Assembly: GCA_963824475.1 (NCBI GenBank)
Contig: CAWGPR010000003.1
Span: 620,001 to 684,000, forward strand
Reading direction: 5' to 3'
Source: Roseiarcus sp963824475
Lineage (GTDB): Bacteria; Pseudomonadota; Alphaproteobacteria; Rhizobiales; Beijerinckiaceae
Length of the DNA: 64,000 bases
In this document: in pieces, positions 8,374-16,983 of the stretch
How positions within the stretch are numbered: the stretch's first letter is position 1
How the letters are laid out: the number at the start of each line of letters is the position of its first letter
The notes under the pieces: model-generated
Database searches by the model: none
Seen by the model: the letters and a program-made list of their open reading frames with translations, nothing else
Told to the model about the DNA's origin: nothing
Translations under genes and position numbers: made by a program

Positions 8374-8617
8374 AAGGCTTCGGCGACTGGTCTGGAGCGG
8401 TCATGTATTCGGCCTTTCGAGCGCGGTTCGAATGACCGCGGGCCACGATGGGTGCTGCGGATCGGGTTCCCAGCATTGCGGCGCGCTTTTGAAGCGCGAT
8501 GACGAAGCGGAGTGTCCCGACCCAGGTCCTGACCATTTTGCCGTCGCTTTCCTTGGCTCCTTGCTCAGCCTGCCTTCGATCGGGTCTGATCGAAGGAAGA
8601 GGGAATGCGTCTTTCGC

Positions 8618-8852
8618 TCAGGCCGCCGCGGGCGCGTACTCCTTGCCCGAGGTGAGGACCGCCCAGACGATCCTAGCGGTCTTGGCGGCCTGCGCCATCA
8701 CCGCCACCTTCATCGGCCGCCTGGCGAGAATGCCGCGCTGCCATTGAGTTGCGCGCTCATCGCGCGAGCGGGCGTTGCGCAGGAGCGTGACCGCCCCGAG
8801 GGCGAACAGTTTGCGCAACCGGCTTTCCCCCTGCCGGCTCACGCCCCTTATA
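8618..8852 (-). pseudogene. IS110-family transposase, C-terminal fragment
   Basis: Reading leftward from 8852, this encodes RGVSRQGESRLRKLFALGAV, RNARSRDERATQWQRGILAR and VAVMAQAAKTARIVWAVLT, ending at the TGA at 8618. This is the C-terminal end of an IS110/IS1111 DEDD transposase (Transposase_20 domain). The rest of the same gene lies at 10015-10732 on the other side of the IS630 element, so the copy was split by that insertion. The gene is dead. Confidence 0.8.
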
Positions 8853-10014
8853 CCAAAGGCCCCGCGAGCTGACTCACATTGTGGATTTACAGAGGGCGAG
8901 ATTTCTGACTCCATTGGCGTGGGGAGATTCGCGCCATGCCATCAGCGGTCAGATTGCGAGACGACTATTCGGCTAAGGAGCTTCGGGCGCTCGCCCGGCG
9001 CTCGAAGGACGCCAACCAGAGCCGGCGGCTTCTGTCCTTGGCCGCGGTTCGGGACGGGATGGACCGAGGCGCGGCGGCGAAGATCGGCGGCATGGACCGG
9101 CAGACGCTGCGCGACTGGGTCCATCGCTTCAACGCTTTCGGACCGGAGGGTCTGTTCGACAATTGGACGGCGGGTCCCAAGCCTCGCCTGTCGGAGGAGC
9201 AACGGGCCCAGTTCGCGCAGATCGTCGAGGCCGGGCCGGATCGTGAGAAGGACGGCGTCGTACGCTGGCGGCGGATCGACCTCAAGCGCGTCATCGCCGA
9301 GAGGTTCGGCGTCGACTTTCACCCGCGCTATGTCGGAAAGCTTCTGAAGAAGCTCGGCTTCTCGCATATGAGCGCACGGCCCCGTCATCCGGCTCAGGAT
9401 GAGCGGATCGTCGAGGGATTTAAAAAAACTTCCCGCGCGCGCTGAAGGCTCATCTCGAAGGGCTGCCCGAGACGACGCCGGTCGAGATCTGGTTTTCGGA
9501 TGAGGCCCGGATTGGCCAGAAGAACGGCCTTGTCCGCCAATGGGCCAGGCGTGGAACGCGGCCAAGGCAGCCCGCCGATCAGCGCTATGACAACGCCTAT
9601 CTGTTCGGCGCGATCTGTCCCGCTCGCGGGGTCGGAGCGGCTTTGGCGCTTCCTCGTGCCGACACCGACATGATGCAACTTCACCTCGACGAAATCTCGC
9701 GCAATGTCGCTACGGGCGCCCATGCCGTGCTCCTGCTCGACCGGGCCGGATGGCACATCACGGGCAAGCTCGACGTGCCCGACAACATCACGCCGATCTT
9801 CCTGCCCTCGCGCGCGCCGGAACTGAACCCGGTCGAGAATGTCTGGCAGTATCTCCGTCAGAACTGGCTTTCAAACACCGTCTTCGAAAACTACGACGCC
9901 ATCATCGACGCCGCATGCGCCGCATGGCGAAAGCTCATCGCCAAACCCGAAACCATCACATCCATCGGAATGCGCGACTGGGCGCATGTCGGTCAGCCGC
10001 TATGACCTTTGGTA
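8851..10014 (+). mobile_element. IS630-family insertion sequence
   Basis: Ends are inverted: TACCAAAGG at 8851-8859 and CCTTTGGTA at 10006-10014, with further similarity inward (CTGACTCACAT against CTGACCGACAT read in reverse). The TA at each tip fits the TA target duplication of IS630/Tc1 elements. It contains one transposase gene read with a -1 frameshift. It is inserted in an IS110 transposase gene, of which matching fragments flank it on both sides. Confidence 0.88.
8936..10005 (+). CDS. IS630-family transposase, produced by -1 frameshifting
   Basis: The upstream frame (8936-9445) encodes the helix-turn-helix half: ELRALARRSKDANQSRRLLS, GGMDRQTLRDWVHRFN and the winged part RYVGKLLKKLGFS. 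An A7 run at 9422-9428 lets ribosomes slip back one base, after which the reading is NFPRALKAHLEGLPETTPVE and continues to the stop at 10005. The second half carries the DDE catalytic domain: IWFSDEARIGQ, VLLLDRAGWH and LPSRAPELNPVENVWQYLR. The A7 slip site is the norm in this family, so the element may be active. Without slippage a 169-residue truncated protein forms. Confidence 0.88.
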
Positions 10015-10732
10015 TTATTCGCCGCTTGCCAGCGGACGATGTCTCGCGCGGGGTCATGCCGCCCCAGGCGGTGAAGTCGCGCCCGCTCTTAAACCGCCGT
10101 CCGTCCCCGATCGCCGCCACCCCCGCATGGGCGGTCAGAAAGCCGACGCTTTTGAACGCGGGCGAGCCGCCCCAGGTCCGGATCGGCCTTGACGATCGCC
10201 TTGATCGTGTCCTCGAGCGCCGCGATCGCCGGCGTGAGACTATCGAGCTGGGCGAGAACGAGGCGCAACGCGCCGATGAGCGTCTGCGGAAGCCCCGGGT
10301 CGTCGCTCGTCAGGCGCTCCCTCAGTTCGGCGAAGCCGCGAGCCCCCTGCGCCGCCACGACGCCGAACTCAGCCAGCATCGCCCGCAAACTGTTCATCGC
10401 TTGCGTGCGCTGCTTGACCGGCAACTCGCGCGAACGCTCCAAAGCCCGCGAGGCCTGTTGCTCCTCGCTCTTGATCGCAACCTCCCGCATGTCGGGCCGC
10501 CTGGCCGCAACGTGAGAAGCGCCGCGGCGTCGCGTGCGTCGGTCTTGTTGCGCTTGACGAACGGCCTCACATACGCCGCCGGGATCAGCCGGAGGTCGTG
10601 GCCCAGAGCCCGCAGCGTACGGCCCCAATAATGGGAGGTCCCGCAAGCTTCGAGCGCCACCAGGCACGGCGGAAGCTTCGAGAAAAACTCGATCATCCGC
10701 TTTCGCCCGAGCCGCTTCTTGTCGTTTTTCAT
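10015..10732 (-). pseudogene. IS110-family transposase, N-terminal and central fragment
   Basis: The larger part of the IS110 gene split by the IS630 element. From 10732 leftward it encodes FFSKLPPCLVALEACGTSHY and HDLRLIPAAYVRPFVKRNKT DARDAA in one frame. About base 10505 it shifts frame and continues AIKSEEQQASRALERSRELP, then AMNSLRAMLAEFGVVAAQGA. A second shift near 10145 leads to FLTAHAGVAAIGDGRRFKSG and AWGGMTPRE. The first 20 or so residues of the family are missing; the 5' end stops at the 56-bp inverted repeat beside the ISL3 element. Multiple frameshifts make it inactive. Confidence 0.78.
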
Positions 10733-10776
10733 GGAATAGGGACCCCGTTGCGGGGCTGATTTGCATCCAATCGGGG
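10721..10776 (+). repeat. Left arm of a perfect 56-bp inverted repeat flanking ISL3
   Basis: Identical, in inverted orientation, to 12420-12475. It includes the ATGAAAAACGAC start of the IS110 fragment (read leftward) and an internal CCCCGTTGCGGGG hairpin. It lies just outside the ISL3 terminal repeats, so either it is part of a larger element or two IS110 5' ends face each other here. Confidence 0.85.
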
Positions 10777-12421
10777 GGCTGACTCACTTTTGATGAAGTC
10801 GAGGCGCCGGTTTGGCTCTGATTCGGGCTGGGGATCAGAGCTATGCAGGGGTTTGACGTTGCGGAACTTGTTCCGCGCGGATTTGTCGTAGAGAGCGCGA
10901 CCAGAGACGATGGTGGCTTCGTAATCGGGATAAGGGTCTCGGCGAGCGTTTGCCGATGTCCGATGTGCGGAAGCGTTTGTAGCCGCGTGCACAGCCAATA
11001 TCGAAGGCGATTGGCTGATCTTCCGGCCGCAGGCGTGCGAATAGCGCTGATTTTGCGGACCCGCCGCTTCTTCTGCGACATCGCGGCTTGCGAACGGCGG
11101 ATCTTTGCCGAACGGTTCGAGACGGCCGAGCCAAGAGCCAGACGTACGAGCCGCCTCGACGATGTGGTCCACTGTCTGGCCATTGCGCTCGGAGGGAGAC
11201 CAGCTGCCTCTCTTTCGCGCCGGCTCAACGTCGAGGTGAGCAACGACACGCTGTTGCGCATGGTGCGCCGGCGTGGGTCACGAAGCTTTCCTCCGCCCAC
11301 GATTGTCGGCATCGATGACTGGGCCTGGCGGCGCAATCATCGCTACGGCACGCTGGTCTGCGACCTTGAACGACATGCGACGATCGCTCTCTTGCCCGAT
11401 CGAGAGCCAGCCACCGCTGAAGCTTGGTTGGCGCAGCAATCGCAGATCTGTGTCGTCGCCAGGGATCGTGGAGGCGGCTACGGGGCCGCCGCGCAGCGGG
11501 CGCTTCCGCACGCGATCCAGGTCGCCGACCGCTGGCATTTGATGGAGAACGCGAGCGGCGCCTTTCTCGATGCTGTTCGGAAGTCTATGCGCCAGATCAG
11601 GGCAGCCATGGGAACCGCGATGGTTGATCCGTCGCTTCTAACCTTTGCCGAGAAACTGCAGTACGAGGGGTACGTACGCCGCGAGGAGACGAACGCCGCC
11701 ATCCTCTCGTTGTCCCAGCAAGGGATTGGGATCAAGGAGATCGTGCGCCGCACAGGGTACAGCCGCGGACTGATCCGAAAGATTCTTCGCGGACAGCGCT
11801 CGGACGTCTTCCGTGTCCGACAAGGCTCCCTCGAGTCTCTATCTTCCCTGGCTCGACGAGCAATGGGACGCCGGCTGCCGAAATGGATCGGCCCTATGGC
11901 GGGAACTCCGGCTGCGCGGATTCCGAGGCTGCCTTCGCGTCGTAAGCGAATGGAGCGCGCGGCGCAAAAAGGCTGAGAAGGCGGATCCAGCCGCGTTGGC
12001 CCGCGCCCCATCCGCCCGCACCGTTGCGCGCCTCCTGACGGTCGGCCGAGAGCGGCTGTCAAGGGCTGAGACGATAACAGTCGCCGCCATCGAGAGCGGC
12101 GTCACCGTTCTGGTGGAGGCGCGAGAGATTATTCTGGAGTTCCAGGGCATCATTCGACGAAAGGCCCTTGCCGACCTGGACGCCTGGATCAGCAGAGCCC
12201 AGGCCAGCCTCGTCGCGGCATTCGCCAACGGCGTGTCCAAAGACAAAGCCGCGATCGAGGCGGCAATCGCCTTGCCGTGGTCCAACGGGCAGACCGAAGG
12301 CCAAATCTGCAAGCTGAAGCTCGTCAAACGTCAGATGTATGGTCGCGGAAACCTCGACCTCCTCCAGGCCCGCATCATGGGCTTGGGATAGCGGCCACGT
12401 CATCGAAATTGCGTCAGAGCC
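10777..12421 (+). mobile_element. ISL3-family insertion sequence
   Basis: Imperfect terminal inverted repeats: GGCTGACTCACTTTTGATGA at the left end against GGCTCTGACGCAATTTCGAT read inward from the right end at 12421. It contains one ISL3 transposase gene with a frameshift. The eight bases beyond each end are inverted copies of each other rather than a direct duplication, so a normal target duplication is not visible. Confidence 0.7.
10843..12391 (+). pseudogene. ISL3-family transposase with a frameshift
   Basis: The N-terminal zinc-binding part (CRCPMCGSVCSRVHSQYRRR, RRFFCDIAACERRIF) is followed by the DDE domain: TIVGIDDWAWRRNHRYGTLV, VVARDRGGGYGAAAQRALP and IQVADRWHLMENASGAF. Near 11810-11830 the frame shifts, and the remainder reads SLYLPWLDEQWDAG and ends ALPWSNGQTEGQICKLKLVK RQMYGRGNLDLLQARI, which holds the catalytic Glu region. 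Family members are single ORFs of about 520 residues, so this copy is probably inactive unless the shift is a sequencing error. Confidence 0.82.
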
Positions 12422-12475
12422 CCGATTGGATGCAAATCAGCCCCGCAACGGGGTCCCTATTCCATGAAAAACGAC
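12420..12475 (-). repeat. Right arm of the perfect 56-bp inverted repeat
   Basis: Reverse complement of 10721-10776 over all 56 bases. It is followed at once by the 5' end of the broken outer-membrane barrel gene, whose native start may have been removed by the rearrangement. Confidence 0.85.
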
Positions 12476-12488
12476 AGCGACAGCGCTC

Positions 12489-13371
12489 TTGAACCTTGTG
12501 CGCGCGTTGTACACGCCAGAAAGACGGTCGCTTCTCACTCTTGCGCGTTGCGCGTCTGTCGCTGGGGCGCTGAGCGTGGCGGGCCCCGTTCTTGCCGACT
12601 CGGATCGCCCTGACCTCGAAAACGCGACCGGCGACGATCCAACTCAACCGTTAGGCAAGATCGAGCTTCTTGACCGCTACACCGAAGCTCCCGGTCCAGG
12701 CGCCGAGGAGGGAACGACAAAACGAGTTGAAGCGAACATGCCGTTTGCCCGGATCGAGGCCCCGTTCAGGCTCGCGCCGCAATGGGAGTTGAACTTCCGA
12801 GCCGAAATTCCAGTCGTATGGACAAACGCGGCGGCGCCAAAATCCAACCGGCGCGACTGTGTCCGGCTTCGGTAACGTGCTCACACAGGCGTGGGTCGTG
12901 CATGACCTCGATCAACGCTGGGCGGTCGCGCTCGGCGGGCAACTGATCGCGCCCACCTCAACCAATGGAGTGGCGACTGACGCCTGGGAACAGGTCACGG
13001 GCCTCGTCGTTCGCGCCATGCTTCCGGAGATCAGTTCTGGCAGCTATTTTGCGCCGCAGGTGCGTTACGGAATTGATTTCGAAGGCAACGACTACGGTCG
13101 GATGCTGCGGCAGTTGCGCATCGCGCCGACCCTCAACATCAATCTGCCGCACAGCCTGTTCTTCACGCTCTATCCCAGCCCGGACATTCGACTGAACTAT
13201 GGAGCGCCGGTGTGGAACCAGACGGGGCGATTGTTTCTGCCGCTCAACTTCATGGTCGGCTGGAAGCCGACCGAGCACACAGTGATTTCGGCGGAGTTCG
13301 GCGTTCCGATCATCAGGGATTTTCCTGTCTACACTTTCAAGACGCAATTGAGAGTGGGCTACTTGTTTTAA
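12489..13371 (+). pseudogene. Outer-membrane beta-barrel (transporter-like) protein, frameshifted
   Basis: The first part (12489-12875) has a signal peptide-like stretch ending VAGPVLADS and then KIELLDRYTEAPGPGAEEGT and WELNFRAEIPVVWTN. Reading then needs a one-base shift in the CCAAAATCC run near 12838 to continue NPTGATVSGFGNVLTQAWVV, IDFEGNDYGRMLRQLRIAPT and the final TFKTQLRVGYLF. The alternating hydrophobic strands and terminal aromatic residue fit an outer-membrane porin-like barrel of about 290 residues. Only weak TTG/GTG starts exist, close to the upstream inverted repeat, so the 5' end may also be lost. The specific function is not recognised. Confidence 0.6.
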
Positions 13372-14166
13372 TTCCGGTTCAGTCGACATTTGCGGCCTTG
13401 GGGCCGCAGCTACCGCCGAACTCGGGATCGACCGCCTTCATGACCATGGGCGAAGGAAAACAATCGGGTCCAGAACTCGCATCAACCCGCCGGCGTGAGC
13501 ACGGCAGCCTGAAAGTACCCGTCCAAAAGGTTCGTGATCAGTTCCGGGCGTCTGCTCCGAGTTGGTTGGAACATTTGTCGAGACGCAGTGTGAATGTCCG
13601 CTATGCGCGCGAAGCGGACATTGCAGGATCTTTCCGGGTGCGTCCCCTTGCGAGCGGAGAGTGGATCGTTGGCTTATCACAAGGAACGGCGGCTCTTCCG
13701 CCAAAACCGGAACTCAAGACACGCGACGCGGGTCCAAGGGAAGGCTTCTTGCGCCGCTACGCCGATTTGCGCATGATCAACGGGGCCCTCAACGCGATCG
13801 GCAAAGTTCTTGTTCGCCTCATCGGCAATTCCCTGTATTAGAGCGCTTCCGACGACACTGCTCGGGGCTTAGCACGACCACCCCCGTCATCGGTCCCCGT
13901 TACGAGATACGCGCCTTTCCCCTCGAATTGCACAACCAGATGAAAAGCCATTTGCGCGGCATTCTAGAAAGCAGCGCGCATGACCTGAAGCATTTTCAGA
14001 CAGGAGCAGCCCGCGTTTGTCTTCGCCGGCGCGCTATACCTCCGCCTTGCAAAACCTAGCCTGGCGTCCTTTACAGCCCACGTCCAACTCTGCCAGCATT
14101 TGCGTGCATCGTCGGCGGTAACCTCGATTGGCGGGAGAGGTTCCAACAGGCCGAGTGAGCCAGAGA
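13372..14166. other. Long intergenic region, no supported gene
   Basis: About 800 bases with no ORF that looks like a protein family. An open frame at 13442-13841 is low-complexity, lacks a ribosome binding site and resembles the repeated spurious frames common between rhizobial genes. The last 100 bases presumably hold the promoter for the AraC-type regulator. Confidence 0.45.
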
Positions 14167-15204
14167 ATGGAAGACGTCGGCTTCACAGAGAAAGTCTTCT
14201 CCGCGGCAAAAATAACCGCGGTCGTCGATAAGTTGGCCTTGGAAGGTGCGTCGCTGGTCGATGCTCTCGCAGACGCAGATGTGAGCCTCTCGGATCTGAA
14301 CTCGCCAGCAGCTCGCATTTCCAGGAACCAGCTGATCCAGTGCTATCGAAACGCGATCGCGCTGTCCCGGGATCCGCATCTCGCTTACGCGATCGGTTCG
14401 AGTGTCCACCTGTCCGCCTATGGAATGTATGGCTATGCGATGCTGTGCAGCACCAATTTCCGCAGCACCATGGACTTCGCGGTCCGATACCATCAGTTGG
14501 CCACGCCCCTTGCGACCATTGCGTTCGAGGAGCGCGATGGTGTTGGGATATGGACAATCGAACCGCTGCCGCATCCGAAGATCGATTCCCAGCTCTACCG
14601 CTTCGTCGCGGAGCTGCAGATCGCGACCCATATCTCCTTGCAGCGCGACATCATGGGCGAAGGGTTCCAGCCGCGCGAGATTCTGCTCGCTTATCCGCCG
14701 GCCGCGGACTTTCACATCCCGAGTGCGATCGTCGGCTGTCCAGTAACATTCAGGCATCAGGCCAATCGAATCATATTCAACTCGTCGTATCTCGACGCGA
14801 CGCCAAAGCTCGGCAATCGCACCACGTACCCTTCCGCGATTGCGCTTTGCGACGCCTTGCTTGAGGACCTCACGTTACGGATTGGCGCGGTCGGCAAGAT
14901 CCGAGCCCTCCTGTTGCCGGACCTCGCGCGGCGTCCGACTCTTGCTGCGGTGGCGAAGCAAATGAGGACGACGCCCCGGACGCTGAGACGACAGCTCCAG
15001 TCCCAAAACACTTCATTCCGGCAATTGGCGAATGAGCTCAGGATCCAGGTCGCCTTGCGATACCTGCGCGAAACACGGATGACGACGCAGGACATAGCTT
15101 TCGCACTCGGGTTTAGCGACGCAGCCAACTTCCGCCATGCTTTTCGGCGATGGACAGGTAAGACGCCTAACGAATTTCGGCAGGGGACGACAGCGAGCGC
15201 ATGA
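14167..15204 (+). CDS. AraC-family transcriptional regulator
   Basis: 345 residues from the ATG at 14167 (upstream GTG 14155 and TTG 14128 are possible). The N-terminal half, with SLVDALADADVSLSDL, SRNQLIQCYRNAIALSRDPH and YGMYGYAMLCSTNFRSTMDF, matches the arabinose-binding-type sensor domain of the OruR/ArgR group. The C-terminal 100 residues hold two helix-turn-helix motifs: PTLAAVAKQMRTTPRTLRRQ and MTTQDIAFALGFSDAANFRH AFRRWTGKTPNEFR. It lies 123 bases upstream of the polyhydroxyalkanoate operon on the same strand and is the obvious candidate to control it in response to a fatty-acid-like effector; that link is inference. Confidence 0.85.
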   Translation: MEDVGFTEKVFSAAKITAVVDKLALEGASLVDALADADVSLSDLNSPAARISRNQLIQCYRNAIALSRDPHLAYAIGSSVHLSAYGMYGYAMLCSTNFRSTMDFAVRYHQLATPLATIAFEERDGVGIWTIEPLPHPKIDSQLYRFVAELQIATHISLQRDIMGEGFQPREILLAYPPAADFHIPSAIVGCPVTFRHQANRIIFNSSYLDATPKLGNRTTYPSAIALCDALLEDLTLRIGAVGKIRALLLPDLARRPTLAAVAKQMRTTPRTLRRQLQSQNTSFRQLANELRIQVALRYLRETRMTTQDIAFALGFSDAANFRHAFRRWTGKTPNEFRQGTTASA

Positions 15205-15327
15205 CGGCCGTTTGGATGGCCGATTTGCACCCCCTCCTGGCCATACGGAACCTTGACGCAGGAGCGCCCGAAGACGAGCGTGCCCCAGCCGTCCTCTTTG
15301 GCGAATGACAAGATGGGAGGGACGCCG

Positions 15328-16983
15328 ATGAACGAGAGAATAATCTCCGTAACGCCGTCGGCCTATTCTTATCCGTTGCTGATCAAGCAACTCCTCTACG
15401 CGCCGCTCGCCCAGGCACCGCGCCAGGAGATCGTCTACCGCGACCTGAAGCGCCTGACCTACGCCGAGCTGCGCAACCGGATCGGAAGGTTGGCGAGCGC
15501 TCTGGCAAAAATTGGCGTACGCCCTGGCGAGACGGTCGGGGTCCTCGACTGGGACAGCAACCAATTCCTTGAAGCCTTTTTCGCCATTCCGATGATGGGA
15601 GTGGTGCTGCAGACGGTCAACGTGAGGCTTTCTCCTGAGCAGATCGTCTACACGATCGACCACGCCGGCGCATCGACGCTCCTCATCAACGATGAGTTCG
15701 TCGAACTCGTGCAGTCGATTCTGCCGCAGATGCCAAAGGTCAAGACCCTCGTTGTGATGAGCGATCGTCAGGCGCCAAAGACTGGCGACCTTCCGTTTGT
15801 CGGCGAGTATGAGGAGCTCCTTGCGGCCGTATCCCCGGATTTTGACTTTCCGGATTTCGACGAAAACGCCCAGGCGACGACCTTCTACACAACCGGCACC
15901 ACGGGCCAGCCCAAAGGCGTCTACTACAGCCACCGCCAGCTGGTTCTGCACGCGATGGCCGAGCTCGCCTTGTTCGGCCTGGCGGCGAACCACGGTCAAT
16001 TCCATCGCGACGATGTCTATATGCCGATGACCCCGATGTTCCATGTTCACGCGTGGGGCTTTCCGTGGGCGGCGACGCTCGCTGGCGCGAAGCAAGTCTA
16101 TCCCGGACGTTATGACCCCGCGCTCCTTATCAAGCTGATCAAGACCGAGGGCGTAACCTTCACCCACTGCGTGCCGACAATTCTCCAAATGCTGCTCGAC
16201 GCGGCAGCGAAGGCCAACGTCGATCTCGCCGGACTGAAGATGGTGATTGGCGGCTCGGCGCTGCCTAAGGCATTGGCGAAACAGGCGATGGATCGCGGCG
16301 TCGACGTGTTCGCGGGCTATGGCATGTCCGAGACCGGCCCGCTGTTGACGGTCGCGCATCTCAAGTCGAGCGATCTCGCAGGCGATCCGGACCAGCAGGT
16401 TGGGATACGCTCGAGAGCCGGGAGGACCTGCCCGCTGGTGGACCTGCGCATTGTAGATCCCGACATGAAAGAGGCGCCTCGCGACGGGGTAACGTCAGGC
16501 GAAGTGGTCGTGCGCGCCCCATGGCTGACGAACGGCTACTTCAACAATCCCGAGGCCTCGGAGCAATTGTGGGCCGGCGGCTATCTTCACACCAGCGACA
16601 TCGGGGTGATCACCCCCGACGGTTATCTGCAAATCACGGACCGCATCAAGGACGTCATCAAGACCGGAGGCGAATGGATCTCGTCGCTTCAGCTTGAAGA
16701 TATCATCATGCATCGCGCCGGCGTCGCCGAATGTGCTGTGATCGGCGTCAAGGACGCGCGTTGGGGAGAAAGACCGCTCGCCCTTATCGTACGCGATCCC
16801 AAAGCTGAGCCAGCGGTTACCGAGGAGGATATAAAAGCTCATGTTCTCGCGTTCAGCGACAAGGGGGTGATATCGAAATTCGCCGTTCCGCAGAAAATAC
16901 TGTTCGTTGACGCCCTGGCCAAGACGAGCGTGGGCAAATTCGACAAGAAGGCGCTGCGCGCCCAATACGGCGACGCCGCATGA
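15328..16983 (+). CDS. Fatty acyl-CoA synthetase (AMP-forming)
   Basis: 551 residues of the ANL adenylating superfamily. The P-loop TTGTTGQPKG is at 188-197, with GYGMSETGP and the YLHTSDIGVITPDGYLQITD RIKD hinge further on, and a C-terminal lysine in KTSVGKFDKKALR. It activates a free fatty acid to acyl-CoA with ATP. Start at 15328 because GGGAGGG lies seven bases upstream. The stop overlaps the phaC start by four bases (ATGA), so the two are translationally coupled; this suggests that the acyl-CoA feeds polymer synthesis after partial beta-oxidation. Chain-length preference cannot be read from sequence. Confidence 0.9.
   Translation: MNERIISVTPSAYSYPLLIKQLLYAPLAQAPRQEIVYRDLKRLTYAELRNRIGRLASALAKIGVRPGETVGVLDWDSNQFLEAFFAIPMMGVVLQTVNVRLSPEQIVYTIDHAGASTLLINDEFVELVQSILPQMPKVKTLVVMSDRQAPKTGDLPFVGEYEELLAAVSPDFDFPDFDENAQATTFYTTGTTGQPKGVYYSHRQLVLHAMAELALFGLAANHGQFHRDDVYMPMTPMFHVHAWGFPWAATLAGAKQVYPGRYDPALLIKLIKTEGVTFTHCVPTILQMLLDAAAKANVDLAGLKMVIGGSALPKALAKQAMDRGVDVFAGYGMSETGPLLTVAHLKSSDLAGDPDQQVGIRSRAGRTCPLVDLRIVDPDMKEAPRDGVTSGEVVVRAPWLTNGYFNNPEASEQLWAGGYLHTSDIGVITPDGYLQITDRIKDVIKTGGEWISSLQLEDIIMHRAGVAECAVIGVKDARWGERPLALIVRDPKAEPAVTEEDIKAHVLAFSDKGVISKFAVPQKILFVDALAKTSVGKFDKKALRAQYGDAA

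Noticed and set aside
8405..8440. T-arm-like GCGGTTCGAATGACCGC suggesting a tRNA after the intron
   Set aside because: No matching acceptor, D or anticodon arms could be assembled around it; probably chance.
13442..13841. Open frame of about 130 codons after the barrel gene
   Set aside because: No ribosome binding site or recognisable domain, and composition like spurious frames in rhizobial intergenic DNA.
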